A stretch of 64,000 nt of DNA from a virus, in the IMG/VR virus record IMGVR_UViG_3300045257_000207, positions 1-64,000 of that record; one strand, 5' to 3'. Numbering within the stretch: the first letter of the stretch is position 1; each line of letters starts with the position of its first letter. Both the position numbers and the translations under genes were made by a program. Below are positions 1-10,258 of the stretch, piece after piece. A model generated the notes under the pieces. The model was given only the letters and a program-made list of their open reading frames with translations. It was not told the origin of the DNA and did not search any database.

Positions 1-3000
1 ATTAACAAGCGTCGTCAATATGGTAATTTTTCCGATGTAAAGTCGGCCAACAATTCGGATTATGTTGGATCGATTAAGTTTTTTGATGATGTTGTCATCT
101 CAGAAAATGACATCGTCCGCATCGAAGTGGGCGAATATGCCAAAGCTGACATAGGTAAGGCTTCGATAGCCGTCCATACACCGGATGGTATCCGTACTGT
201 CAATTTGGTTGACTACCGTAAAATCGAACAAATCAAGACGGCACGTCATCAATATCCGCTGTTCTCCGAGTTCGATATCCATGCTAACCCACTGGATTCT
301 GCTTCAGAACTGTTCCGCTTTACTCCTGACCAATCGGCAGATATTGATGCGAATTTAAGTATGCGCGTCAAGATCAACACGGCCACGAACGATTACGGAT
401 TTGAGCAAACGTTGCTCGGAGACAAGAACGAATTGTTAGCATATCAAGATAATGCGCAGCCCTTTGAACCGATCCAAACAATCTGGAAACGCGGTACAAA
501 CTCAGAAATCTATCAGCCGATAAAGGTGGATGGAGACTGGGAACTACCTAATCCATTGTTTTACAATGTACACCATGAGAACCGTGCTGAAGTTTCCTAC
601 TCGGAACTATTCAGACATTTCAAGAGTATCATAGCCGCACAGACAACTCCTACTGGGTTCTCTGTAGATTTGCGCAGCTTCCAATTCGATGATAACCCAA
701 ACTTCGGTTTGGGTGGTACTATCAAAGAACACAATGGGGGATTCGATAAACTCATCTCCGCGACCTTCCTTGACATTTTGACACCGCTTGATGTCATTCA
801 GTTCGCTCATAATCAATACGAGAATCAACTCCTGTGGATTAAGGACGAATTCCTAAAGTCTTTCGTCTCTCAACTGCTTAATGGGACGGCTGCAACCGCT
901 AACGACGTTTTACAAAACATCATCTCGGATGTCATCACAAACTTCGAAGAAAATACCAAATTTGACGAATGGTTCGGCGATAGTTCCACATTCCATGATG
1001 GCGTTGGTGTAAAGAATTTTGTATCCACGTTGCCGTTCTTGGGTCTTGGCGCGAAACACGTTCCATTTGTGGTGTTCGATGAGCTACTTCATATTCACGA
1101 AATACACCACCATGACGGACACTTCCGCAGTGTACAAATCGAACTGGCACAGCTTGACAGCATCTATCGCCAACTTCTGTTGATCGGCACGAACGTCGCG
1201 AGTACCAGTTTCGCTACGACATTGCTCCCGATGCCAACCACACATTTAGGTCGAGAATTGCGTGAAGGCGACATTCTAATCCGTAAGAATTTGGACGTAC
1301 AGACAACACTCCTATACCGTGTCAATGCCAGTTTGGCATGGGAACGTTTGTACCCGACAGCAATGATGGCAAACGTGTATTTGACATTTGAACGTCGTCT
1401 CTACGCTGCTCTTCCAGATTCCACACTGCCAGCCAACTTCGTTTCGAAATTTGATACTGCATTGACATTGGCCGATGCAAACTATTCTTCCTTGATCGAA
1501 ACTCAATTCACCAACTTTGTGCTTGGTTCCGGGGTAACTTCTCCGCTTACCAACAAGATGAATTATTCAACGTCCAACCCCTTCACATGGAACTACAGCC
1601 ACACAAACATTCGTTTACATCCTAAGACGATGACTTCCGCTATCAATACATGTGGTAGCTGGCAGGCATTGTATGAGTCAGTCTATGGAACGGCCTATCC
1701 ACATCTGGAACCGTGGGTACTTCAGGGCTATACAGAGCAACCGAATTGGTGGGATGGAACCTACCGCGATACCAATGTCATTACGCCTCGTAGATGGACA
1801 TCTACGATGTGGGACAACATTTTCTCCGGAAAGGTGCCACTAACCGGATTTACTCCAGCCGGAATCCGTGGAACAGACCATATTGGGCAGGTTCCGGTAT
1901 TGTTCCACTTCGTGCCAGTCAATATTGATATAGTACCAACTGCGGATAGAATCGGTACAGATTGTCTCATTCCGCCATATTGGAACAGTGGAAATACAAC
2001 AAATAACCGTATCAAACCACTGTTTGACGCCAACCTCCAAGATGCAATCGTTTCTCCTGAGTTGGACTTCGAATTTGGTCAAATTGGCCAGCAAGAATGG
2101 ATATGGAACCATTCTTCCCAACGCTTGTACGATGGCTTGATCGTTTCATTCTTGACGCAGCCGCTGCGTTTTTTGGATGCGACGTTTGATGGGACGCGTT
2201 CCACCATCACATGCCTCAATGTCAACGACGCGACCCAGAAGGTATATTCCCACAAGGATATTATCTTCCACGGTGATTTCATCGATGACTCCTCGAACGT
2301 GGTATACACCTCTACTGGATTGAATCAGTGGTATGTCTGTATGGCACGTTATTTCGGTCTTGACGCATCAGGATCAGAGTTCCGTGCGAAGTGGCGCAAT
2401 TGGGAAGCTCCGCTTTCCTATAGCTTTGGTGCCTTTGTCAATACGGAAAGTTTCACTGTCGCTACTCCAATCGTGGATATCACAACGAAAGACTACAATA
2501 TCAATTTCAAGAAAACCAAGAACCTTCTATCGCACAAAATCAGTGCGCTACAAGGAACTGTTTTAGCGGTACCTTCGAAATATTCCAAACTTCGCGACTC
2601 GGGAATGGGATGGACGGTGGCGTTTGACCGCATGGCCCCTATCAAGGGAGATATCAACTATTACGAAGTCCAGAATTACAGTTTCCGTGCTGAAGCAAAC
2701 TCTGATGTGTTCGAAGTATATGCCTACGACGTAACAGGCGCGTCACTAGACTTCCCACGATCCAAAAGAGTGATCAATTATTCACAGTCGTTGGCTTTGT
2801 CCGACACATCATCCTTGATCAGTGGACAGACATACACTGCCGTTGTGACCTTTGATGGTTCGGTTGTCAAGAATTTGTCCATTGTCGCCACATCTGACAT
2901 GACGTTCAACGCCATACTCGACTTAATCAATCAACAATTCGGTGCGGCTGGCACCGCAGAAATCGAGAATGGCGATCTAGCCATCAAGAGTTCGACCAAT

Positions 3001-6000
3001 GGGGGATCGACTAACGTAGCTATCGTGGATACCAATCTATTTGTTGGTATGAACCCAGCCGGTTTTGAAGGTATCGGTGTATTACAAACCGAAAGTTACA
3101 AGTTCAACAAGGTATTCACTGTTGAAGGCAACCAAACATCCAACTTCCGCATCAAGTCTCGTTTCACCGTAGCCGGGTCTACCCAGTTTAATGGAACCTA
3201 CACTACCCTCAAGTCCGTATTCGATGTACAGAATTCGGAAACGTTGATCTATGTCGCTGAATCTGTCACGGTAACAAGCCAGACCGTGGATGGTATTATT
3301 CGCCCGCTCGACAAAAAAACACTTCCACCAGAGTGGCATACTGGGACTCAAATATTCCTCAATAGCTTGTCTTTCTTGCCATCACCATTGGATGAGTTCA
3401 CGCCTTATTTCCTGATTCGCTTGTCGGATACCACATTTTCTTTAGCTGTCTCTCCGGCCTACGCCGAAACCGCAACAACGATATCTGTAACCACTTCCGG
3501 TAACAATTTATCGTTCATAGGAAAGATCGATTCTACGTTCAAAGCATTGGCAGGAGCGTCGTCCAATTATATCTGGAGACAGCATGCTGTCGATAGACGT
3601 TATGTGTCCACTCTTCCTTCAGGTTACACGATTTCCGGTATTCAACAAATGGTGGATTTCGTGTTGGCGTATGGAGCATATCTCGAAGATAATGGATTCG
3701 CTTTCAAAAACACAGACGGTTCAAACCGTGACCCAGAAACCGGCAACATCAATAGCTGGCATTTGGAACTCGAAAAGCTGATCACATGGTTGTATAACAT
3801 TCGTAATACCCGTCAAGAAGACGAGTTGCTCAACAACATCACATACAATTTTTCTACCAATTCCTTCACTGGTGTCGGAATCTCCAATCTTGGAACAGGT
3901 ACTGCCGTTGTTCTTGGTTGTGAAGATGGCGGAAGCTTGCCAGTACGCTTTAGCGGAATCGAAGCATCGATCATCCCGTATTACTTGATCCGGAACTTAA
4001 ACGGTGTCAGCTTCCAGTTGGCCGCTTCTAAATTAGATGCCAATCGTGGGATTGCAATCCCATTCGACGACAATGGAACCGGACAACAGTTCTTCAAGTC
4101 ATATCGTTCGCTTCAGGCGTCTCCGCAATACGAATTGAACCCATTCCGTAGTAACATTTGTTTGTCACATGAACAGGGACTCTTGTCGGACATTTTTGCC
4201 TACAATCGTCTTGGAGGTGAATATCAGGCGATTTTCGATAACAACGGAGATTTGCTGGACGTATCCAAGCTGGTGATAGTCCGTAGCGACGCTGAGACCA
4301 ATTTATCGCTCACGGATGACCAAGAAGCCGTGAACGTATCATCTTACTCCTATAATCGCCTAGACGGCCTGACAAAGCGAACTACAGCCAAGTCACAACA
4401 GCGTTACATGGCTGGTATGCAGCTTTACGTGGATGGTTACGAACACATTTTGGTGTTCAACAACTATTCCACAGGGGGCGGCTTGATCTATGACGCTTTC
4501 TTGGGCCTACGCACATCACGCTTCTTCGCAGAGTTTGATAGACAGCACGGTTCAACCTTGCGGCCATCGGTCGGAGGTTTTGTAATCCGCGATAACAAGC
4601 TTGTCGTCAACATCGAGAACAGCGTGGATCGTTTGCGTTATGCCTATGGAACCGGCAATGGCGACGATTTCAATTCGATGACAAGTTCCGCACGTCAATC
4701 AATCGGATACGATGGCCCATTCGATTATATGACCGCTATCGGCATAAACACCAAGACACAGTTCAGTTTCTGGAAAGCAATGATCCAGAATAAGGGCACC
4801 AACTTTGCTGTCAAAGCCTTCACCAATCAGACCCAATTTAATGACGCACAAGTTGACGAATTCTGGACATATAAAGTAGCAGAATTCGGAAGCACGGGCG
4901 AATATGCATACCCGGAAGTAAAGTTGTTCGTCGGTGATTCAGTCCGTTCGGAGCTTCGTTTAGAATTTACTACACCGGATGGTGGCGTTTTGGATGGTTC
5001 TTTCGAAGCAGTTGGCCTTAACGATGTGTCGCGTTGGTGGGATCAGCCAGATCAGATAGTCGCGTTGGCTCCAAAGCGCGCCTTCTATTTTGATGTAAAC
5101 GTGCTGCTCATCATGCAGAACATCGAAACCGTAGTTGTTAATGGTAAAACACTTCTCGAACTTCCTATCCTGTCCGATGGCGCAATCGTAACCTACGTTG
5201 ACGCGTCCCAAAACAAGACGAAACTCTTGGTCGAATATGTCGATTTCAAGTTCATCAATAGTCAGGTCATAGAGTTTTTTGATACGACATTGGCTGACAT
5301 TGACATGACCTCGGTCATTGTTTCTTTGCTCGGTGTCAACGATAAAGCACATAGCCCATGTCGTCTTATCGACAAGACTAACGGAAGCAGCGTTGCGCAA
5401 ATCCCTATCTGGCATCCTGCCGCTGGGATTCACAATCCGTTGGGCGAGTACGTGATCAATTTTACGTCCTCAACCGACCCTGCGCTGTACACACATGAAG
5501 TTAGCGGTGATACATCATCAACCGCGTTCTGGGGTACTGATAAAGTAGGAACGGTATGGTTTGACAATTCATTGGCACAGTACGTGCCATATTACGACAA
5601 ACGCGTTTTCCCTACTGTCGATTTACGTTTGTTCAACTGGGGTAAATTGGCTGAATGGGCTGATGCTAAATTGTATCAGTGGACAGAATCAACCACCAAT
5701 CCGATGGATTGGGACACCAAGGTTCTACAAAACCAACTCGATTTCAGTGTCAACTCGAACTCTACTCTGTCCGGTACACCTTACAAACTTACCTATATCA
5801 ACACGGCAAGTAGCTCTGCCGTACCACCGATTTGGGTTCCTATACATGACGTTCATGTCGATGTATTTGCATGTTTGGTTACATCGTCCACGTCACTGTC
5901 TGTAGGTGGTGATTTGGATATGTATGTCAACGGTGCTTTCCGTGCCGTTGTCAATTTTGACACTACTTCGCTCAACTATTACATTCTAAACCAAGCCAAC

Positions 6001-9000
6001 GACATAACAGACGCTGACTATCTACATTTCGTCAAAAAGGCACATGTACCGACTCCAGACGAAATTGTAAACAAACTCTACAAGGTAGACGTACCATACA
6101 CAAGTATCCAACGGTTCGATCCGGTCAGTGAAAGCTCTTTCACTGTGTATTTCTTCTGGGTGACCAATTCGACCAATTTGATCAATATCAACGGGAAAAA
6201 ATACACCACCATCACAGATTCTGAGCGTCGTCTCAAGAACTTTACCGAACCGTATATGATTCTTCAGGGCATCCGTCCGGGGGGTAGCGGGTATGGTGTG
6301 GTCTATGGCGTATCGTTTGATGAAAATGATTACTCGTTGCCATATCGTTACACGCAATTGATAGTCAAGGGATTGTCAGGGGCTATCAATGACAATGAAC
6401 GCTACGCTTTACGTTTGTCACGCGACTTCACCTTACGTGACTCTTTGCCAACAGGCGCGGGACTGGAAGATTACCTACCAGTCAAAAACCGTCACGAAGA
6501 GTGGAAGCTATTCCGTGAAAAGCAGCTAAACAAAATAGACCAAGGATTGTGGGAGAAAGTAATTCAATCGATGGTCGGATATGTTGTGACTGGCGGACAA
6601 GCTGACAAGACTGTGGTACTTCCGTCATTGAATAGAGTTGTATTCGACAATATTTACGGTGCTGATTCCAGTTACGGTATAGGTGTTGATCAAGTAATGG
6701 TTCCACAAGACATGGCGACTTCTACGGTCTTGACCATATTGAACGACCCAACCATTTCGTACACTAATGTCAACATACGCGACTTCTTGAATACGAGCGA
6801 TTTTGCCTCAGTTGATGGAATTGTTGCAGCCATGTATCAGATTTACGAAAGCTTCAAGGCTGAAGAAATCAACCGCATTTTCTTCGCTGTTCTTTTGGAT
6901 TCATTCTCTGTCAAACAAAATTATCGCGATGTTTTCAAAACCTCGTGGGTAGCTTTGCAGGTTTCTCAGAACGTTGCTATTCCGACAAATGGAACATTAG
7001 CAAACTTGCGTTTGGTTGCAGGCCCGCCTTGCATCAGTTTTGATAACACAGGCGAGCCGGTTGTGCCAACGCCAACACCGCTTCCTTCACAGTCGCCTAC
7101 TCCTTCGCCTACAATTACCCCAACGATTACAGTGACACCGACGCCTTCAAGTTCTCTCGCAACTCCAACACCAACGCCGACAATTACAGTAACACCGTCA
7201 CCGACAATTACTGTGACTCCGACCGTTTCTGTGACACCGACGGTAACCGTAACGCCAACGATAACTGTAAGTCCAACCATGACCTTGGGAGCAAGCCCTA
7301 CTCCAACTCCTACGGTGACTCCAACAATTACAGTGACACCGATGATTACGGTAACGCCAACTGTAACGCCAACGATTACGCTAACACCTTCACCAACCGT
7401 AACACCGACACCAACTGTAACGCCGACACCAAGTTCTGGCGGCGGTGGGGGTGGTGGCAGTTTCACTACGTTCGATCCTGCCACGGTCACTAACGATTCC
7501 TCAGTAATTACGTTATCGAACGGTAATCTCGTCGCAACTCATACGGCTGGTAGCTGGGCAACCTGCTTCGGAAATACTTCACATGATGCAGCTACGACTG
7601 ATGCATATTTTACAATTACAACAAGTGCTGATCAAAATTTTGCAATAGGTATTTCTGCAACTGATGTAACGCGTGCCGGTGGAACGAGCATCGCATCTGC
7701 ATCGGATGCTTATGCCGTGTATGATCTAACCGGAGACATATACAATAATGGAACTATAATTGCAAATGTTGGCACCATACCAGCGTCCGCAGTTGTTGGT
7801 GTGTTACTTAAGAACGGCAAATTATATTTCCGCAGCAACGGTACATGGTTGAATGGGGCTGACGTAATAGCCGAAACTGGATATGTGGTTAGTGGATTAA
7901 CTGGGCAATATTTCCCAGCAGTTAGTATTTTTGGTAGTTCTCAAGTTGCAACTGCAAGTTTCAATTCTGTAAGTTCATTACCAACCGGAGCAGTTTCATG
8001 GGGTAATGATGATGAAACTAATCTTATCGCGGATATCGTTGCAGATTCACCATGGGCTTATTGGCGTCTAAATGAAACTAGCGGAACCGGCTATGCGGAC
8101 TCTTCTGGCAATAGCCGCCCTACAAATGCCGGTGGTGACGCATCGTATGACAATCAAACAGCACTAATTAATGGGTTGAGTGGCTGTTACGGTAATCCAA
8201 GTGGTCAACTTGCCAGTGTATACAATAATGCTTTAGCCGATTTTGTTGACGGTGATCCTATTTCCATGGTCGGTTTGATAAAAATCAATTCGTTCACAGC
8301 AGCGAGCGGGTGTTTACATATAGGGAACTTCGCTGCCGGTGGTCAACAAGGCGTAGCATTGTTTGTACAAACTGATGGTTCTATTCGAGGCCAATACAAT
8401 TATAGCGGGTATCATACAATCACATCAGCACCCGGTATTGTAGCTTTAAACACTTCAATAATGATCGGATTATCTTATGATCCGAGCTTGAAAATGTTCA
8501 AACTATACGCTAACGGCGTAGAAGTGGCTAGCCAGATAGAATCAGCGCATTATGCGATTACAGGCAATACATATGTACTTGCTGGACAGATAACCGGTGC
8601 TGGAAATTTGATGTACGGAGAAATTCAACACGCAGTATTCTACAAATCGACTCTAGCCGCATCCAGATTTGCGGCATATGCAACCGACTGTGGGCTGAGT
8701 TATACCCCTGCCAGTGATCCAAATTTCTCCTCTCTTGTAACAGGTCTCCATTTTAATGGCACCAATGGTTCTACAACATTAACAGATGTGTGTGGAACAG
8801 GGAGTGGTTGGGTATTCTTTAGTTCGTCTGCAATTGGTACAGCAAATTATGTATTTGGTGGAGCGAGTGGACATTTCACTGGCGGCTGGGCTTATACGAC
8901 AAATCTTTCTGCCTTTAATTTTGGAACGTCTGATTATTGTTTCCGAGGCTGGGTATATAGCACAGCTTCTGGAGATAGATGTCTTGCTGACACCAGATAC

Positions 9001-9354
9001 GGCGGACAAGGAATTGGTATTTACGCTAGCACAACGGCAGGCGGTCAAGTACTAGCAGTAACAGATAATGGTTCCGTTTTGTCATACGGTACAACAACCA
9101 TTCCATTAAATACATGGGTTTATATAGAAGTAGGAAATACTGGCGGAACCCTCAGAGGATTCGTCAACGGTAATCTAGAATTTAGCGTTTCCGATACAAG
9201 AACTTTGGCCTCAACTACTCCTCTACTATTGATGGCGAACTATCTAGGATCACAAAACCTCACTGGTGACCTCGATGATGTCCAACTGTACATTGGCTAT
9301 GGTGGTCATACATCAAGTTATGCCGTTCCTGTAATACCGTTCCCAAATTCGTAA
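1..9354 (+). CDS. Giant virion structural (tail/baseplate) protein, 5' end outside window
   Basis: The frame is open from base 1, so the protein starts upstream; about 3,117 residues are visible. I recognise no named family for the first 2,300 residues. A segment at about bases 2824-3060 resembles a domain inserted in the tail sheath. After residue 2355 comes a Thr/Pro-rich stalk of about 125 residues (repeats like PTITVTP), then seven glycines, then two LamG/concanavalin-like modules (about residues 2680-2895, motif AYWRLNETSG, and 2910-3105, motif ITV-free beta-rich with FRGWVYS). LamG-like folds usually bind carbohydrate, so the C-terminus is probably an exposed, surface-binding tip. It sits immediately before the gp15-type and sheath genes, which supports a tail or baseplate role. 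The GTG at 127 is an internal codon, not the start. Confidence 0.8.
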   Translation: MNKRRQYGNFSDVKSANNSDYVGSIKFFDDVVISENDIVRIEVGEYAKADIGKASIAVHTPDGIRTVNLVDYRKIEQIKTARHQYPLFSEFDIHANPLDSASELFRFTPDQSADIDANLSMRVKINTATNDYGFEQTLLGDKNELLAYQDNAQPFEPIQTIWKRGTNSEIYQPIKVDGDWELPNPLFYNVHHENRAEVSYSELFRHFKSIIAAQTTPTGFSVDLRSFQFDDNPNFGLGGTIKEHNGGFDKLISATFLDILTPLDVIQFAHNQYENQLLWIKDEFLKSFVSQLLNGTAATANDVLQNIISDVITNFEENTKFDEWFGDSSTFHDGVGVKNFVSTLPFLGLGAKHVPFVVFDELLHIHEIHHHDGHFRSVQIELAQLDSIYRQLLLIGTNVASTSFATTLLPMPTTHLGRELREGDILIRKNLDVQTTLLYRVNASLAWERLYPTAMMANVYLTFERRLYAALPDSTLPANFVSKFDTALTLADANYSSLIETQFTNFVLGSGVTSPLTNKMNYSTSNPFTWNYSHTNIRLHPKTMTSAINTCGSWQALYESVYGTAYPHLEPWVLQGYTEQPNWWDGTYRDTNVITPRRWTSTMWDNIFSGKVPLTGFTPAGIRGTDHIGQVPVLFHFVPVNIDIVPTADRIGTDCLIPPYWNSGNTTNNRIKPLFDANLQDAIVSPELDFEFGQIGQQEWIWNHSSQRLYDGLIVSFLTQPLRFLDATFDGTRSTITCLNVNDATQKVYSHKDIIFHGDFIDDSSNVVYTSTGLNQWYVCMARYFGLDASGSEFRAKWRNWEAPLSYSFGAFVNTESFTVATPIVDITTKDYNINFKKTKNLLSHKISALQGTVLAVPSKYSKLRDSGMGWTVAFDRMAPIKGDINYYEVQNYSFRAEANSDVFEVYAYDVTGASLDFPRSKRVINYSQSLALSDTSSLISGQTYTAVVTFDGSVVKNLSIVATSDMTFNAILDLINQQFGAAGTAEIENGDLAIKSSTNGGSTNVAIVDTNLFVGMNPAGFEGIGVLQTESYKFNKVFTVEGNQTSNFRIKSRFTVAGSTQFNGTYTTLKSVFDVQNSETLIYVAESVTVTSQTVDGIIRPLDKKTLPPEWHTGTQIFLNSLSFLPSPLDEFTPYFLIRLSDTTFSLAVSPAYAETATTISVTTSGNNLSFIGKIDSTFKALAGASSNYIWRQHAVDRRYVSTLPSGYTISGIQQMVDFVLAYGAYLEDNGFAFKNTDGSNRDPETGNINSWHLELEKLITWLYNIRNTRQEDELLNNITYNFSTNSFTGVGISNLGTGTAVVLGCEDGGSLPVRFSGIEASIIPYYLIRNLNGVSFQLAASKLDANRGIAIPFDDNGTGQQFFKSYRSLQASPQYELNPFRSNICLSHEQGLLSDIFAYNRLGGEYQAIFDNNGDLLDVSKLVIVRSDAETNLSLTDDQEAVNVSSYSYNRLDGLTKRTTAKSQQRYMAGMQLYVDGYEHILVFNNYSTGGGLIYDAFLGLRTSRFFAEFDRQHGSTLRPSVGGFVIRDNKLVVNIENSVDRLRYAYGTGNGDDFNSMTSSARQSIGYDGPFDYMTAIGINTKTQFSFWKAMIQNKGTNFAVKAFTNQTQFNDAQVDEFWTYKVAEFGSTGEYAYPEVKLFVGDSVRSELRLEFTTPDGGVLDGSFEAVGLNDVSRWWDQPDQIVALAPKRAFYFDVNVLLIMQNIETVVVNGKTLLELPILSDGAIVTYVDASQNKTKLLVEYVDFKFINSQVIEFFDTTLADIDMTSVIVSLLGVNDKAHSPCRLIDKTNGSSVAQIPIWHPAAGIHNPLGEYVINFTSSTDPALYTHEVSGDTSSTAFWGTDKVGTVWFDNSLAQYVPYYDKRVFPTVDLRLFNWGKLAEWADAKLYQWTESTTNPMDWDTKVLQNQLDFSVNSNSTLSGTPYKLTYINTASSSAVPPIWVPIHDVHVDVFACLVTSSTSLSVGGDLDMYVNGAFRAVVNFDTTSLNYYILNQANDITDADYLHFVKKAHVPTPDEIVNKLYKVDVPYTSIQRFDPVSESSFTVYFFWVTNSTNLININGKKYTTITDSERRLKNFTEPYMILQGIRPGGSGYGVVYGVSFDENDYSLPYRYTQLIVKGLSGAINDNERYALRLSRDFTLRDSLPTGAGLEDYLPVKNRHEEWKLFREKQLNKIDQGLWEKVIQSMVGYVVTGGQADKTVVLPSLNRVVFDNIYGADSSYGIGVDQVMVPQDMATSTVLTILNDPTISYTNVNIRDFLNTSDFASVDGIVAAMYQIYESFKAEEINRIFFAVLLDSFSVKQNYRDVFKTSWVALQVSQNVAIPTNGTLANLRLVAGPPCISFDNTGEPVVPTPTPLPSQSPTPSPTITPTITVTPTPSSSLATPTPTPTITVTPSPTITVTPTVSVTPTVTVTPTITVSPTMTLGASPTPTPTVTPTITVTPMITVTPTVTPTITLTPSPTVTPTPTVTPTPSSGGGGGGGSFTTFDPATVTNDSSVITLSNGNLVATHTAGSWATCFGNTSHDAATTDAYFTITTSADQNFAIGISATDVTRAGGTSIASASDAYAVYDLTGDIYNNGTIIANVGTIPASAVVGVLLKNGKLYFRSNGTWLNGADVIAETGYVVSGLTGQYFPAVSIFGSSQVATASFNSVSSLPTGAVSWGNDDETNLIADIVADSPWAYWRLNETSGTGYADSSGNSRPTNAGGDASYDNQTALINGLSGCYGNPSGQLASVYNNALADFVDGDPISMVGLIKINSFTAASGCLHIGNFAAGGQQGVALFVQTDGSIRGQYNYSGYHTITSAPGIVALNTSIMIGLSYDPSLKMFKLYANGVEVASQIESAHYAITGNTYVLAGQITGAGNLMYGEIQHAVFYKSTLAASRFAAYATDCGLSYTPASDPNFSSLVTGLHFNGTNGSTTLTDVCGTGSGWVFFSSSAIGTANYVFGGASGHFTGGWAYTTNLSAFNFGTSDYCFRGWVYSTASGDRCLADTRYGGQGIGIYASTTAGGQVLAVTDNGSVLSYGTTTIPLNTWVYIEVGNTGGTLRGFVNGNLEFSVSDTRTLASTTPLLLMANYLGSQNLTGDLDDVQLYIGYGGHTSSYAVPVIPFPNS
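7066..7458 (+). repeat. Coding Thr/Pro repeat stalk ending in a glycine run
   Basis: Inside the giant protein, short degenerate units encoding PTxTVTP follow one another for about 125 codons and end in seven consecutive glycine codons (7438-7458). The composition changes abruptly on both sides. This is the pattern of an extended, flexible linker separating a particle-bound body from the LamG-like modules. Units differ at the nucleotide level, so this is a diverged tandem repeat rather than a fresh slippage product. Confidence 0.85.
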
Positions 9355-9377
9355 TACATCAAGACAACGTAACACGT

Positions 9378-9385
9378 TCTAAATA
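9378..9385 (+). promoter_or_regulatory. Possible late promoter box (TCTAAATA)
   Basis: Near-match to the T4 late box TATAAATA in the 49-base gap before the gp15-like gene. It is one of many such boxes in this window; this copy is imperfect. Confidence 0.4.
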
Positions 9386-9403
9386 TAAGAAATAGAGACC
9401 AAA

Positions 9404-10192
9404 ATGAACGAAAGTCCAAATCCATATAATGAATTGACGTACTTCTACGATAATCAGTTAGAAGATTACATTATACAATTCATGGCCATCTTCGCCGGTC
9501 TTCAGGTCAAGATAGGAAAAAACGATTTCAATTCTGCAAGCAATCTTGTCTATGTGCCTATTCATCATGGCAGCATGGACAGAGTTGTAGCATCGATCAT
9601 GTCCGAAAATACTACAAACAAACCAATCCGTGTACCCGCGATGGCTGTCACGTTGGCTAGTATTGAAATGGCTCCAGAAAAGCGAAAAGGTATCGGTACA
9701 CATACAAGATATCCAACAATGCCACGTGGCGGGTCATTTCCGGATGACCTCAAAATAGTGGAACTCGGAATGGCTATCCCATATACGGCTGTTTTTGAGT
9801 TGGCTATTATCGTCAGTAATACCCAGCAGCATCTTCAGATAATGGAACAAATACTGATGTTGTTCGACCCAACCTTACAAATCCAACTTTCTGACGATCC
9901 CCATGACTGGCGCAAGATTTCACTCGTTGAATTAACTAAAATCAACCTAGATGAGCATATTCCTGCTGGAACGGATGCCAGATTGATTACATCGTCGCTG
10001 ATTTTCCAGACGACATGCTACTTGTCTCCACCCGCCGTCATCAAGACCAATTTCATTAAATCCATTCGGTTACGTCTGGATGCCATCAAAAACAGTGACA
10101 ATTTGTATGATGTCGTCAACGATGTTAATAGGGCATTACCACCATACGAAGAACTGATTAATGTGGACAAGCTGAACTTCCCTAAATCGTAA
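9404..10192 (+). CDS. 15: Proximal tail sheath stabiliser / tail completion protein, gp15-like
   Basis: 262 residues, close to T4 gp15 (272). The N-terminus (YFYDNQLEDYIIQFMAIFAG) and the central stretch FELAIIV...LQIMEQILMLFDP match the remembered gp15 pattern YELSIFTR...FQIVEQILPYFQP. In T4, gp15 forms the hexamer that caps the sheath and tube and joins the tail to the head. Its place directly before the sheath gene is the usual arrangement. A purine-rich AGAG lies before the ATG. Assignment is from family pattern and synteny; no search was run. Confidence 0.78.
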   Translation: MNESPNPYNELTYFYDNQLEDYIIQFMAIFAGLQVKIGKNDFNSASNLVYVPIHHGSMDRVVASIMSENTTNKPIRVPAMAVTLASIEMAPEKRKGIGTHTRYPTMPRGGSFPDDLKIVELGMAIPYTAVFELAIIVSNTQQHLQIMEQILMLFDPTLQIQLSDDPHDWRKISLVELTKINLDEHIPAGTDARLITSSLIFQTTCYLSPPAVIKTNFIKSIRLRLDAIKNSDNLYDVVNDVNRALPPYEELINVDKLNFPKS

Positions 10193-10217
10193 ATTCGGCT
10201 TCGATAATGACACAGAA

Positions 10218-10225
10218 TATAAATA
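10218..10225 (+). promoter_or_regulatory. Late promoter box TATAAATA (sheath)
   Basis: Exact match to the T4-type late -10 element, 33 bases before the sheath ATG, leaving room for a short leader with the Shine-Dalgarno sequence AAGGAG at about 10246-10251. Confidence 0.75.
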
Positions 10226-10258
10226 CTTTCAACCAAATGTTTTCTAAGGAGATGCACG

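Noticed and set aside
4960-5433. Reverse-strand frame of 157 codons
   Set aside because: It lies fully inside the giant structural gene, has no recognisable family and no ribosome site or promoter.
6966-7490. Reverse-strand open frame of 174 codons (Val/Gly repeats) over the Thr/Pro stalk
   Set aside because: It is the mirror of the PTxTVTP codons; the repeat has no stops on the other strand. The forward frame continues a 3,000-residue protein.
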